From Halobacillus salinarum (GTDB lineage Bacteria; Bacillota; Bacilli; Bacillales; Halobacillaceae), in NCBI RefSeq assembly GCF_022919095.1, contig NZ_CP095073.1, forward strand, positions 1,054,001 to 1,118,000: a stretch of DNA of 64,000 nucleotides, written 5' to 3'. The position numbers were made by a program, and so were the translations under genes. Positions 15,775 through 25,278 of the stretch are shown here, one piece after another (the first letter of the stretch is position 1; each line of letters starts with the position of its first letter). The notes beneath the pieces are model-generated. The model searched no databases. It saw only the letters and a program-made list of their open reading frames with translations, and was not told where the DNA came from.

Positions 15775-17391
15775 GTGCTGAAGTTTGGAATACTGTGTGA
15801 TCAATTAGAACTTAAGGAATGGCAAAAGCAAACGATTGATTATTTAACATCTCTGGAACAAGTGGAATGCTCCCTACTCATGCAAGTGACCACTGAGGAG
15901 CATTTAAGAAGGAATAAGCGCAGAGCATCTATTCCGAGCCTGTCCCTTCAAGTACCGGTGCTGGAATTAAAGGAAAATGAACACAAGAGGGTTCAGTTGT
16001 CGAAAATGGATGTCGAAGAGATAAAGAGCTATCAATTGGATTTTATTCTAAGCATCAGCTCCAAAAATATCCCGGATGAAATGATCGTTCTGCCGACTCA
16101 TGACGTGTGGACATTCGATCATTGCCTAAAGAAAAAGCCATACTGGCGGGAAATCTATGATGGAAATGCAGTGACTGAAGCGGCACTCCTTAAACTGGAG
16201 AGAGGAGGAAAATGCACAGCATTAAAGACGGGTTATTTTGCTACTCATTTCCCTTCCTATCGTACACAAAAGTGTAAGATCAAACGAGCGATTTCCAGAT
16301 GGCCGGCCTATGTGTGTAAAGAAATGCTGAGTGAAAATGATACGAGTGATCCACCAGCAGTCCCAAAAGTGAATAAGGCGTTAGACCCTGAGCGACATCC
16401 AACCTATCGAGAAGCCCTTATCTTTTCCGGTAAACTTTTCTTGAACCAATGTCAGTCTCTTTACTCAAAGTTATTCTGTTATGAATATTGGAATATAGGT
16501 ACAGTGGATGTTCCGATTGATGAATTACTAACGTCCACGGAGCCGGAAATCCAATGGATCATTCCTAAGAAGAACCTTTATTTTGCAGATCCTTTTGCTT
16601 ATAAGACGGATCAAGGGATCAAAATCATTATGGAAGAGCTGGACTATAGAAAAGTTAAAGGGTTTATCAGTGAAGCAGAGTTAGGAAACGCCGTTGATTC
16701 TGCTGGAGTAAGGGAAACGATCAAGCTGCCGACCCACATGTCCTATCCTTTTATTATAGAGGAGGGAGAGCATACCTATTGTGTTCCTGAAACCTCCGAA
16801 GCCAATGAAGTCAGTCTTTACCAATTAAATCAAGTGAACAGGCAGTGGGAAAAAATCACATCTTTAATAAGTAATTTCCCTGGCGTTGATTCTACTTTAT
16901 TTAAATGGAGAGGCTGTTGGTGGTTGTTTTGCACCAAAGGTTCTTCTGATTCAGACAGCCATAATAATGAATTGCATATTTATTATGCGGAGGATTTGCT
17001 GGGAGAATGGACCCCTCATTCATTAAATCCGGTGAAAATAGACGTACGTTCCTCAAGACCGGCAGGAACCCCGTTTTTTCATGACAATGAACTCTACAGG
17101 CCGGCTCAGGATTGTTCGGAAACATACGGAGGAAGGATTGTTATGAATAAGATAGAGACTCTATCGCTGACAGAATTTAAGGAAACGCCCGTAAGTTGTC
17201 TTGAGCCAAAACCGGACAGCTTATACCCAGATGGGCTGCACACGGTTTCGATGGCCTATGGCAAGACAATTCTTGACGGAAAACGCTTGGATTACCATTT
17301 TACTAACCTGTTTAAAAAAATCTATAAATATAAACCATTGATGAATAAAAAGAAGGTACCTGCACATTCCAAAGAGGTAAAAGGGATATAA
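15775..17391 (+). CDS. two-domain EPS protein: formyltransferase-like N terminus, GINT1/GH43-like propeller C terminus
   Basis: 538 residues, soluble, no signal peptide. Residues 1-190 resemble a degenerate methionyl-tRNA-formyltransferase-like fold: HDVWTFDHCLKKKPYWREIY followed by DGNAVTEAALLKLERGGKC corresponds to the family's FHHxxxxxxRGxxxxxW and VTGxxLxxL segments. From about residue 225 the sequence (WNIGTVDVPIDEL, IPKKNLYFADPFAY, YPFIIEEGEHTYCVPETSE, TLFKWRGCWWLFCT, SSRPAGTPFFHDNELYRPAQ) looks like a five-bladed propeller of the glucosamine-inositolphosphorylceramide-transferase N-domain/GH43-like type. Such proteins occur in polysaccharide clusters, but their reaction is not established. 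A modifying or transferase role on the EPS is an inference. A GTG start follows GGAGGTGAGAGA. Confidence 0.7.
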   Translation: MLKFGILCDQLELKEWQKQTIDYLTSLEQVECSLLMQVTTEEHLRRNKRRASIPSLSLQVPVLELKENEHKRVQLSKMDVEEIKSYQLDFILSISSKNIPDEMIVLPTHDVWTFDHCLKKKPYWREIYDGNAVTEAALLKLERGGKCTALKTGYFATHFPSYRTQKCKIKRAISRWPAYVCKEMLSENDTSDPPAVPKVNKALDPERHPTYREALIFSGKLFLNQCQSLYSKLFCYEYWNIGTVDVPIDELLTSTEPEIQWIIPKKNLYFADPFAYKTDQGIKIIMEELDYRKVKGFISEAELGNAVDSAGVRETIKLPTHMSYPFIIEEGEHTYCVPETSEANEVSLYQLNQVNRQWEKITSLISNFPGVDSTLFKWRGCWWLFCTKGSSDSDSHNNELHIYYAEDLLGEWTPHSLNPVKIDVRSSRPAGTPFFHDNELYRPAQDCSETYGGRIVMNKIETLSLTEFKETPVSCLEPKPDSLYPDGLHTVSMAYGKTILDGKRLDYHFTNLFKKIYKYKPLMNKKKVPAHSKEVKGI

Positions 17392-17480
17392 TTTTTTAAT
17401 TGTGTATTCGTTATATAGTATATTTGTTTCTTTTTGAAGTATAGAAGGGTTGAGATTTGATTAAAAGGAGTGAAGTGAGT

Positions 17481-18860
17481 ATGTACGAGAATTCTCAAGG
17501 GCACGTTGAAAAGATAATGATGGCTCTAGTCGACGTTGGGGTAGTTCAATCTGGATACTTCATAGTCTTGCAAATCGTTAAGATCCTGTTTCCTTTCAAT
17601 CATGTACATCCATTCCATCCTGGCTGGTTATCCATATCATCGTTAAGTTGTTTGCTGAGTTTTTACTTGTTTAACCTGTATGGAGATGTTAAGAGAACCA
17701 GTGCCAAACAAGTGCTTTATAACGTTCCCTTAGCCATGATCTGCTTCTTGTTTATGACTTTCATCCTTTCCATCTTCCTTTCTAACACTCATTTCACTAA
17801 AGCCTTTTTACTTAGTTCTTTCCTGGTACAAACTTTGCTTATTCTAGCTGTGCGATTAAGTCAATGGACGCTTTACATGAAATTATATGGCAGGAAGCGG
17901 GTCATACTTATCGGGAATGGTTCTGCTGTTGAAGAATCGATTGCCCGGAAATTCAGGAAGCATTCTAAAGGATGGTTTGAATTTAATGGTTTTCTTCCTA
18001 TCGAGGAAATGGAATCTATCGAGAAATACAACGAGATTGATGTATTTGTAGTAAGTCCACATCTGGAACGCAAATTTATCGATCAAATTATAAGATCGTG
18101 TATCCATCACAGGAAAGAAGTCCTTTTGGTTCCTCAATCGGTTGATTTGTTTGCAGGTAATGTAAAAGTTCAACAAGTAGATGATCTTCTTGTATATTCG
18201 GTAAAGCCTCCTGGATTAACGAGGAGTGAGGAAATTGGCAAGCGGTTGTTTGATGTAGTGATTTCCACAACACTCTTGTTAGTTATAAGTCCTGTATTTT
18301 TTCTTTTATTTGCTTTAGTTCCTCTAACGTCAAAAGGGCCAGCCCTTTATAAACAGGAGCGGCTGGGGTTAAATGGGCACCCCTATTTAGTCTATAAATT
18401 TCGAAGTATGGTTGACGGTGCTGAAAATAGTACAGGTCCTGTGCTTGCTAAAGAGAAAGATCCGAGAATTACCAAGCTGGGTTCTATTATGCGGACACTG
18501 CGTCTAGACGAATTACCCCAATTCATCAATGTAATTAAAGGTGATATGAGTTTGATCGGCCCAAGACCTGAAAGAGAACATTTCATTAATCAATATGCAG
18601 AAGAATTACCTGACTATTTACACAGGTTAAATGTGAAGCCTGGTCTTACAGGTCTGGCTCAAGTGCTGGCTAATTACTCTACTTCTGCTGAAGACAAGCT
18701 GAGGTATGATTTGATCTACGTGAAAAACTATACGTTCCTAATGGATTTACAGATCTTTATGCAAACGATACGTGTAGTCCTGCAAAGAGAACAGTCCCAG
18801 GGAATTAAGAGTCAATCTCAAACCCGGAAGTCATTGAAACCTTTAGAAAAAATCAATTAA
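17481..18860 (+). CDS. undecaprenyl-phosphate sugar phosphotransferase (priming transferase)
   Basis: 459 residues. Four N-terminal membrane helices and a CoA-binding-like central region (RVILIGNGSAVEESI) precede a fifth helix and the bacterial sugar transferase domain (FDVVISTTLLLVISPVF, YKQERLGLNGHPYLVYKFRS, LRLDELPQFINVIKGDMSLI, GPRPEREHF, KPGLTGLAQV). This WcaJ/EpsL-type enzyme transfers the first sugar-1-phosphate onto undecaprenyl phosphate and starts repeat-unit assembly. ATG 17481 is preferred, with AAGGAG 10 nt upstream; GTG 17475 is possible, and TTG 17457 lies before the ribosome site. About 90 bp separates it from the upstream gene, so it may have an extra promoter. Confidence 0.9.
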   Translation: MYENSQGHVEKIMMALVDVGVVQSGYFIVLQIVKILFPFNHVHPFHPGWLSISSLSCLLSFYLFNLYGDVKRTSAKQVLYNVPLAMICFLFMTFILSIFLSNTHFTKAFLLSSFLVQTLLILAVRLSQWTLYMKLYGRKRVILIGNGSAVEESIARKFRKHSKGWFEFNGFLPIEEMESIEKYNEIDVFVVSPHLERKFIDQIIRSCIHHRKEVLLVPQSVDLFAGNVKVQQVDDLLVYSVKPPGLTRSEEIGKRLFDVVISTTLLLVISPVFFLLFALVPLTSKGPALYKQERLGLNGHPYLVYKFRSMVDGAENSTGPVLAKEKDPRITKLGSIMRTLRLDELPQFINVIKGDMSLIGPRPEREHFINQYAEELPDYLHRLNVKPGLTGLAQVLANYSTSAEDKLRYDLIYVKNYTFLMDLQIFMQTIRVVLQREQSQGIKSQSQTRKSLKPLEKIN

Positions 18861-18888
18861 GAGTTTCTAAACGAAGGAGGTTCACCTA

Positions 18889-19662
18889 ATGATGGATGCA
18901 AAAGAGGATCTTGTCTCCATAATTACTCCAACCTATAATGCTTCAAGGTTTATTTGTGAAACGATTCAGTCTGTAAAATTCCAGACGTACACGAATTGGG
19001 AAATGATTATCGTTGATGATTGCTCAACCGATCAAACGAAAGAGCTTGTAACCAAAGAAATGATGTTGGACGCAAGGATTAAAGTCATTCCTTCAGCAGC
19101 CAACCATGGACCTGCTCATGCCAGAAATACTGCGATAAAAGCTTCAAAAGGAAAGTATCTCGCATTTTTAGATAGTGATGATTTGTGGCATCCGAAAAAA
19201 TTATCCAACCAAATTACCTTTATGAGGAAGAATAAGATTGGTTTCTCCTACACCGATTATCGAATGATGAATGAAGCAGGGGAGAAATCGGATCGTGTAA
19301 TTCGAGTCCCGGAAAAAATGGAGTATAAGGAATTATTGAAAAATACCATTATTGGAACTCTAACTGTTGTCCTGGATAAAGAAGTAGTCGGAGAAGTACA
19401 AATGCCGCTTTTTAGAGACTGCTCTGAGGATTATGGACTTTGGATGTCCATTCTATCAAAAGACATTCATGCCTATGGATTAAATGAAGAGCTTGCCTAT
19501 TATAGAAAATGCGGCCATTCTCTTTCGAGTAATAAATTTAATTCTGCAAAGAAAACCTGGAACACTTATAGAAAGGTAGGGAAAGTAAATATTCCATCAG
19601 CCCTTTGGTATTTTGTCAATTATACTTATCACGCATTTTATAAGCATACCAAAACGTCCTAA
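18889..19662 (+). CDS. glycosyltransferase family 2
   Basis: 257 residues, GT-A fold: SIITPTYNASRFICETIQSV at the start, VDDCSTDQT (nucleotide binding) and AFLDSDDLWHPKKL (DxD region), then EDYGLWMSILSKD as the acceptor/catalytic region. It is an inverting enzyme adding a sugar to the EPS repeat unit. AAGGAGG precedes ATG 18889; a second ATG follows immediately at 18892. About 20 bp separates it from the acyltransferase. Confidence 0.88.
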   Translation: MMDAKEDLVSIITPTYNASRFICETIQSVKFQTYTNWEMIIVDDCSTDQTKELVTKEMMLDARIKVIPSAANHGPAHARNTAIKASKGKYLAFLDSDDLWHPKKLSNQITFMRKNKIGFSYTDYRMMNEAGEKSDRVIRVPEKMEYKELLKNTIIGTLTVVLDKEVVGEVQMPLFRDCSEDYGLWMSILSKDIHAYGLNEELAYYRKCGHSLSSNKFNSAKKTWNTYRKVGKVNIPSALWYFVNYTYHAFYKHTKTS

Positions 19663-19684
19663 AAGACAGGAATGGGGTTTAATA

Positions 19685-20731
19685 ATGGCACAAAGAAGAA
19701 GATTGTCCATTATCCAAATTTCAAGAGCGATAGCAATTCTGTTTGTACTCCTTGGTCATGTAAATATTTTATTTTACTCAGGATTTGGTTATGACTGGTT
19801 TCATATGGGTAGTTGGGAAAGGACAGGCGGGGTGGATTTCTTCTTTATCGTCAGTGGATTCATGATCTATTATCTGTATCATAAGCGGGCCGGGACCAAA
19901 GGGGAAGCTTCCAAGTTCATGTTAAAAAGATTAATTCGGATCTATCCTCTTTACTGGATATTCACTGGCTCAGCCATCCTTATTTCTTTAGTCTTTCCAG
20001 CATTAGATGATCGTTACTCGCTGGAAGTCATTATGAAATCTATCTTTATTTTACCTACCCAGCCCGTGTTAAGTTCGACGTGGTCATTGAGCCATGTGAT
20101 GTTCTTCTACTGCATGTTTGCTTTCTATATCTTCAAGCCCAAAGTATTGAAACCCATGATTTTAGGCTGGGTGGTCTTAACGGTTCTCTTAGAATTGAAC
20201 ATTATCCCCTTTCAGACCTTTTTATTTAGCTTTAGCACCTTAGAAATCCTACTCGGTTCTCTAGTTGCCTATGTATCTATGAATTATGCGTTTAAATTTT
20301 CATCCTCATTCATTGCTGTTGGTTTACTTGGGTACTTGTTCATTTGGATAAATATGGTCTATGGACTGGTTCATATTCACAATCCAAGTTTTTATTGTCT
20401 ATCCGCAATGATCATGATGCTTGGTATTGCCGAAAAGGATAAAAAGGAACGTCACGTTCCTAAATCTCTTTCTTTCCTTGGGGATGCCTCCTATTCTATT
20501 TATATTGCTCATGGACCATTTCTTCATTTCTATATCATCCTTTTGGATAAGGTAAACTTTATTGATGCTGCTGGGTTCTTTGTATCTATGGCAGTAGTGA
20601 TTGTCATGTCCACGCTCTCTTCCTGCCTGGTTTATCTTGTAGTCGAAAAGCCAATGTCTAAATATTTAAGACAGCTCGTGTTCTCAAGAAAGAAAGTAGT
20701 TTCAGAGACTCGTCATGCGGTGGCGAAATAG
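19685..20731 (+). CDS. acyltransferase 3 family, probable EPS O-acetyltransferase
   Basis: 348 residues, integral membrane, about 10 helices. The N terminus IQISRAIAILFVLLGHVNIL carries the conserved Arg and His of the family. GGVDFFFIVSGFMIYYLY and the C-terminal SYSIYIAHGPFLHFY region also fit. Such enzymes move acetyl or succinyl groups onto exported glycans. ATG 19685 is preferred, since a start at 19613 would overlap the GT2 gene by 50 bp with no ribosome site. It is the last gene of the EPS operon and is followed by a terminator. Confidence 0.85.
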   Translation: MAQRRRLSIIQISRAIAILFVLLGHVNILFYSGFGYDWFHMGSWERTGGVDFFFIVSGFMIYYLYHKRAGTKGEASKFMLKRLIRIYPLYWIFTGSAILISLVFPALDDRYSLEVIMKSIFILPTQPVLSSTWSLSHVMFFYCMFAFYIFKPKVLKPMILGWVVLTVLLELNIIPFQTFLFSFSTLEILLGSLVAYVSMNYAFKFSSSFIAVGLLGYLFIWINMVYGLVHIHNPSFYCLSAMIMMLGIAEKDKKERHVPKSLSFLGDASYSIYIAHGPFLHFYIILLDKVNFIDAAGFFVSMAVVIVMSTLSSCLVYLVVEKPMSKYLRQLVFSRKKVVSETRHAVAK

Positions 20732-20762
20732 CAGGCTTGAGTACAGGTATATATTGAAATAG

Positions 20763-20801
20763 AAAAAAACTGTTCCGAATAGCAATGGAACAGTTTTTTT
20801 T
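20763..20801 (+). terminator. rho-independent terminator of the EPS operon
   Basis: AAAAAAACTGTTCC and GGAACAGTTTTTTTT form a 13-14-bp stem with a 10-nt loop. The arms provide A- and T-runs on either side. Confidence 0.88.
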
Positions 20802-20923
20802 AGTGCTCGTTCCAGTTTTTCTACTAGAGGGACAGTATCTAGCCCAATACTATCAAATCGAACTAGAAAGATTTCTGAATATTTCGTTGACTTATGTTTA
20901 ACTTCTATGTTACTTTTTAAATG

Positions 20924-20941
20924 TGGTTAATCGATTAATCG
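20924..20941 (+). promoter_or_regulatory. LacI-type operator O1 (autoregulation)
   Basis: TGGTTAATCGATTAATCG, a near palindrome centred on CG, lies 22 bp before the repressor's ATG. It matches two further copies downstream of the repressor gene. A TTGACT box at 20887-20892 may be the -35 of the gene's promoter. O1 would then sit over the start region. Confidence 0.75.
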
Positions 20942-20963
20942 TTCAAGTAAGGATGTAGATGAC

Positions 20964-22007
20964 ATGGCTAGAATCAAAGACATAGCAACCCAATCAGGAG
21001 TTTCCACCGCCACCGTCTCCCACGTGTTAAATAACACCGGTAGAGTAGGCGTCGAAACCCGCGAGAAAGTACTCAAAGTCGCTGCAGAACTGAATTATAA
21101 GACGAACAAGATCGCGAAAAGCTTGAAGACGCAGAGATCCTACGTCATCGGTGTGATCGTGGAGGATCTGACGGTGTTTAACACGCCGGAAATCTGTGAC
21201 GGGATTAATGAATTCGCGGAAGAGAAGGGCTATTCAATTTCCTTAGTCAATCTCCGGCTGTTTAAACGAATCGGCACTGATTTTACGAAAACGGATGTTT
21301 TAAAGGAGATGATTCCGAAGGTCATTGACCAGCTGATGGAGAACCAGGTGGAAGGGATTATTTATATCGGGAACCACCCGAGAGATGTGACCGAGGATAT
21401 TCCGCCTGTGTCCGTTCCGATCGTGTATACTTACTGCTATACCACACGCGAGGATGACTGCTCTGTCAATTATGACGATAAGTCTGCCGCCTATGAAGCG
21501 ACGAAATACTTAATTGATCTGGGTCATGAAAAGATCGGCCTCATCAGCGGACTGATTAATTCCATCCCTTCCCATGACCGGTTTTATGGCTACCAGACCG
21601 CTCTTGCAGAAAATGAAGTTCTGTTTGATCCCGGCTATATTAGAACCGGAGATTGGAAGATTGATTCCGGCTACGAAATGACGAAGGAGTTATTTACCCA
21701 CCCGGATCCGCCAACAGCTATTGTCGCACTGAACGACTTAATGGCAGCTGGTGCGATTAAGGCGATCCAGGAAATGGGGATGAGTGTTCCGGAGGATGTC
21801 TCTGTTATTGGGTTTGATAACCGGGAATTCACGGCCTTCTACAGCCCGTCCATTACGACGATGGCGATTCCTCTCCATGAAATGGGGGAAAAGGCGATGG
21901 ACGTGCTGTTTCAATTCATCCATAAAACCGGTTCTTCCGAGCAGCCGAATGGCAACGTTCAGCTTTCTTGTACACTCGTAAAAAGAGAAAGTGTAAAAGC
22001 GAGGTAA
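20964..22007 (+). CDS. LacI-family transcriptional regulator
   Basis: 347 residues. The N-terminal HTH ([20 protein letters not shown]) and hinge are followed by a periplasmic-binding-protein-like ligand domain ([62 protein letters not shown]). Same-sense operators lie just upstream (O1) and in the promoter of the following ABC operon (O2 and O3), so it most likely represses both itself and the arabinoside-uptake genes. The effector is presumably a sugar from that pathway. AAGGA lies 10 nt before the ATG. Base composition is clearly richer in G+C than the EPS genes upstream. Confidence 0.92.
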   Translation: MARIKDIATQSGVSTATVSHVLNNTGRVGVETREKVLKVAAELNYKTNKIAKSLKTQRSYVIGVIVEDLTVFNTPEICDGINEFAEEKGYSISLVNLRLFKRIGTDFTKTDVLKEMIPKVIDQLMENQVEGIIYIGNHPRDVTEDIPPVSVPIVYTYCYTTREDDCSVNYDDKSAAYEATKYLIDLGHEKIGLISGLINSIPSHDRFYGYQTALAENEVLFDPGYIRTGDWKIDSGYEMTKELFTHPDPPTAIVALNDLMAAGAIKAIQEMGMSVPEDVSVIGFDNREFTAFYSPSITTMAIPLHEMGEKAMDVLFQFIHKTGSSEQPNGNVQLSCTLVKRESVKAR

Positions 22008-22019
22008 AATTTTTGAAGA

Positions 22020-22099
22020 TTGGTTAATCGTTTAATCAAATTTTAGCTCTCTTGGTTGTTCTCTTTTATTTTTTGTAGAATGATAAAACGATTAACCAA
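22020..22099 (+). promoter_or_regulatory. promoter with LacI-type operators O2 and O3 for the GH127 operon
   Basis: O2 (TTGGTTAATCGTTTAATCAA) lies at 22020-22039. O3 lies at 22080-22099 and reads TTGGTTAATCGTTTTATCAT on the minus strand. Between them are TTGGTT (22052-22057), an 18-bp spacer and TAGAAT (22076-22081). O3 covers the -10 and start region. The 60-bp spacing of the operators would allow looping by a tetramer. Confidence 0.78.
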
Positions 22100-22184
22100 A
22101 AATAGGTAACAGCTGCTCCAGGAAAAGAACGATGCATGTCCCTTAAGTCCAAAAAGAGCACGACTATTATGAGGAGGTAATGAC

Positions 22185-23420
22185 GTGAAAAAAATCGCAA
22201 GTTTGTTCCTTATCACTGCATTGATGCTTATCGCCACCGCTTGTTCGGAAAACTCATCTTCAGAAGGAAAGTCAGGACCTGTCCATATTACGATGTCCGA
22301 CTACTTTACGAATGAACAGCCGAACAAGGCGTTAACCGACTTGATCAGCCAATTTGAAGAGAGCCATCCGGACATTAAAGTTGACCGCACAACTGTTCCT
22401 TATGATCAATTTTTACCAACGACCCTCCGTCAGGCAAAAACCGATTCACTCCCGACCGTTTTATTAGTCGATAACTTAAACATTCCGGCTATGGTCGAGG
22501 CTGGCGCATTGACCCCGCTCAGTGATATCGCCGATATCGACACCTCCAAGTATTTAGAAGGCCCGATCAGCACCGTTACCTACAACGATAAATTGTACGG
22601 GCTCCCGTTCGGAAGCAATGATTTAGCGATTTTTTATAACAAGGATCTGTTGAAAAAAGCAGGCGTCGAGCCGCCGAAGACGTTTGATGAGCTGATTACG
22701 GCATCGAAAAAGCTGCACCAGGGAAGTACATATGGCATTGCTTTTTCAGCGCCGAGTAACCAGCAGGCGACGTGGCAGTTCGCTCCGTTCCTGTGGGGAA
22801 AAGGCGGAAGCTTACTTGATATTGCTTCTGATGAGTCAGTGGACGCGTTAAAAGTGTGGCAGACGCTGGTCGAGGAAGGCGGCGCGTCAAAATCTGTCGT
22901 CAACTTCAGCCAGACGCAGGTGTACAACGAATTCGCGGCTAAACGGGCGGCGATGATGGTGATGGGGCCGTGGATGATTCCATCGCTTGAAGGCACCGAC
23001 ATTGATTACGGCATTGTCCCGCTGCCGACAGAAAAAGCAGGCGAGAAGCCGATCAGCCCGATTGGCGGAGAGGATTTAACGATTACGTCCTCCGCTACAA
23101 AAGCAGAGAAGGAAGCAGCGTGGACGTTTATTGAATGGATTCAGGATGAAGACCGGCTGCCTGAAGTGACGAAGACCTTTGGTTACATTCCGGCTTACAA
23201 ACCGGCGTATGACGTGTTTGTCGAAAAGTATCCCGAATTCGACGTGTTTGCTGAAGAGCTGAAATCAGCGAAAGCGCTTACAGAAGATGCCGGGGCAAAA
23301 TTCCCTGAAGTGAGTGACCACATTTCGCAAACGATTCAGCAAGTGTTGTCCGGTTCTGCAGATGCAGAAAAAGCAGCCAAGGAAAATCAACAGAAGATCG
23401 AAGAAACGATGGACAAGTAA
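22185..23420 (+). CDS. sugar ABC transporter substrate-binding lipoprotein
   Basis: 411 residues, MalE/family-1 type. A lipoprotein signal peptide ends in LIATACSEN (lipid-modified Cys20). The mature domain shows SQFEESHPDIKVDRTTVPYD, LPFGSNDLAIFYNKDLLKKA and WTFIEWIQDEDRLPEV, typical of oligosaccharide binders. It delivers sugar to the two permeases downstream. The GTG start has TGAGGAGG upstream. With GH127 in the same operon, arabino-oligosaccharides are the likely ligand. No ATPase gene is present, so a shared MsmX-type ATPase elsewhere must energise it. Confidence 0.9.
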   Translation: MKKIASLFLITALMLIATACSENSSSEGKSGPVHITMSDYFTNEQPNKALTDLISQFEESHPDIKVDRTTVPYDQFLPTTLRQAKTDSLPTVLLVDNLNIPAMVEAGALTPLSDIADIDTSKYLEGPISTVTYNDKLYGLPFGSNDLAIFYNKDLLKKAGVEPPKTFDELITASKKLHQGSTYGIAFSAPSNQQATWQFAPFLWGKGGSLLDIASDESVDALKVWQTLVEEGGASKSVVNFSQTQVYNEFAAKRAAMMVMGPWMIPSLEGTDIDYGIVPLPTEKAGEKPISPIGGEDLTITSSATKAEKEAAWTFIEWIQDEDRLPEVTKTFGYIPAYKPAYDVFVEKYPEFDVFAEELKSAKALTEDAGAKFPEVSDHISQTIQQVLSGSADAEKAAKENQQKIEETMDK

Positions 23421-23427
23421 AAAGCCA

Positions 23428-23456
23428 AGGTTCGGGGCTTCATCCGGACCTTTTCC
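23428..23456 (+). terminator. intercistronic hairpin (attenuator-like)
   Basis: AAGGTTCGG and CCGGACCTT form a 9-bp stem with one wobble and an 8-nt loop, then TTTTCC, right after the binding-protein stop. It probably lowers expression of the permeases relative to the binding protein. Confidence 0.55.
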
Positions 23457-23486
23457 AACCATTTTCTAAAGGCAGGAGTGAACGAC

Positions 23487-24416
23487 ATGGATCAGCCTTT
23501 ATCAAGAAGGAGCAGCATCGTGGAAAAAAAGCAGAGGAAGAAACGGAAGTCCTTTTGGTTCAGCAGCCGCGTGCTTTTCGTGCTGCCGGCGATGATTTAT
23601 TTGATCGCAATTTTCCTCTACCCCATCTACCGCACGATCATGATGGGGTTTCAGGATTATTCGATCTCCTCCATTGGCTCGGGAAGCTCGCCGTTTATCG
23701 GGCTTGAAAATTATATCCACCTGTTTACCCAGCCGCTCATGTGGCAGGTGTTTATGAATACGCTCTATTTCGTGCTCGGCTCGATTGTTTTTCAAGTGAC
23801 GATCGGCATGGCGCTTGCGGTCTTTTTTACGAAAAAATTTCCGTTAAACAGTCTGATCCGCGGCTTATTGTTAGTGCCGTGGCTTTTGCCGCTGATTGTC
23901 TCAGGGACCGCGTTCCGGTGGATTCTTGATCAGTCGCACGGCGTTTTGAACTGGGTATTAATGAAGCTTCACTTCATCAGCGAGCCGATTGGCTGGCTCG
24001 TGTCACCGGATACGTCGCTGTTATCGACGATCATTACGAACATCTGGGTCGGGATTCCGTTCAGCATGGTGATCCTTTACAGCGGCTTAAAGGATATTCC
24101 GAATGAATTGTACGAAGCAGGGGCGATCGATGGCTGCAGTGCATGGCAGAAATTTTGGTATATCACCTTGCCGTCCTTAAAGCCGGTGCTTGCGATTGTG
24201 TTGACGCTGGCGCTGATTTACACATTGAAGGTGTTTGATATCGTCATGATCTTAACCGGAGGCGGACCGGCGAATTCGTCGCAGATTTTATCGACGTGGT
24301 CGTACGATCTATCCTTCCAGCAGCTGTCGTTCGGCGAAGGGGCAGCGGTCTCGAACATCATGATCCTGATTTCTCTCGTCTTCTGTTTTTTCTATGTGAA
24401 AGCGACTAAAGAGTAA
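23487..24416 (+). CDS. sugar ABC transporter permease (MalF-like)
   Basis: About 309 residues with six membrane helices. It carries the EAA loop YEAGAIDGCSAWQKFWYITL before the last helices, which contacts the ATPase. ATG 23487 is chosen because GGCAGGAG lies 8 nt upstream. The N-terminal basic segment (RKKRKSFWF) is cytosolic. It forms the channel with the permease that follows 16 bp later. Confidence 0.9.
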   Translation: MDQPLSRRSSIVEKKQRKKRKSFWFSSRVLFVLPAMIYLIAIFLYPIYRTIMMGFQDYSISSIGSGSSPFIGLENYIHLFTQPLMWQVFMNTLYFVLGSIVFQVTIGMALAVFFTKKFPLNSLIRGLLLVPWLLPLIVSGTAFRWILDQSHGVLNWVLMKLHFISEPIGWLVSPDTSLLSTIITNIWVGIPFSMVILYSGLKDIPNELYEAGAIDGCSAWQKFWYITLPSLKPVLAIVLTLALIYTLKVFDIVMILTGGGPANSSQILSTWSYDLSFQQLSFGEGAAVSNIMILISLVFCFFYVKATKE

Positions 24417-24432
24417 CGATGGAGGTGTAACA

Positions 24433-25254
24433 ATGAATGCAACCGTAAAAAAAGGAATGCATTTCACGATCGGGCTCATCATCCTTGCGGTCATGCTGTT
24501 TCCGCTTTATTGGATCGTGATTGTCTCCTTGGAAACGCCGGATCAGATTTTCAGGAATCCGCCTTATTTAATTCCGCCGACTCCGACGCTTGAGTCGTAC
24601 GTGAGTGCTTTTTCAACGCAGCTGCCTCATTTACTGACGAGCTTAGTGATCGCACTTGGTGTCACTTTTTTATCGATGATTATCGCTGTACCGGCGGCTT
24701 ATGCGACGACGCATTTTAAGTTTAAAGGCACGACGATTTTTATCATTGCCCTGCTGATTTCACAAATGATACCCGGCGTGTCGCTTGCAAACGGGTTGTT
24801 TATGATCTATCAAAAGACAGGCTTACTCGACAGCTACTTAGGACTGATTCTCGCGGACTGCACGTTCTCGATTCCGTTTGACATCTTAATTCTGCGGGCG
24901 TTTATGAACTCGATACCTAAAGAGCTGCCGGAAGCGGCTTTAGTCGACGGGGCCGGGGACTGGCGGACGTTTATCAGCATCATTCTGCCGATTAGTAAAT
25001 CGGCGTTAATTACAGCCAGTTTATTTGCCTTTCTGTTTGGCTGGGGCGACTTTTTATTCGCCGTCACGCTGTCCACGAAAGGCAGCATCACGCCAATTAC
25101 CGTCAGCATTTACGGCTACATTACGCAGTATTCGCAGTCGTGGGGCGAAATGATGGCGACATCTGTGCTTGCTTCGATCCCGGCCGCAATATTACTCGTC
25201 ATTTCCCAGCGCTATGTGTCCGCTGGACTGACAAGTGGATCCGTTAAAGGATAA
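24433..25254 (+). CDS. sugar ABC transporter permease (MalG-like)
   Basis: 273 residues with six membrane helices. The EAA loop ELPEAALVDGAGDWRTFISI and the C-terminal RYVSAGLTSGSVKG ending are typical of MalG-type subunits. It partners the upstream permease. GGAGGTG precedes the ATG, and the GH127 gene follows after 24 bp, so transporter and hydrolase are co-transcribed. Confidence 0.9.
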   Translation: MNATVKKGMHFTIGLIILAVMLFPLYWIVIVSLETPDQIFRNPPYLIPPTPTLESYVSAFSTQLPHLLTSLVIALGVTFLSMIIAVPAAYATTHFKFKGTTIFIIALLISQMIPGVSLANGLFMIYQKTGLLDSYLGLILADCTFSIPFDILILRAFMNSIPKELPEAALVDGAGDWRTFISIILPISKSALITASLFAFLFGWGDFLFAVTLSTKGSITPITVSIYGYITQYSQSWGEMMATSVLASIPAAILLVISQRYVSAGLTSGSVKG

Positions 25255-25278
25255 CTATTCAATAGGGGGAATTTTTAC

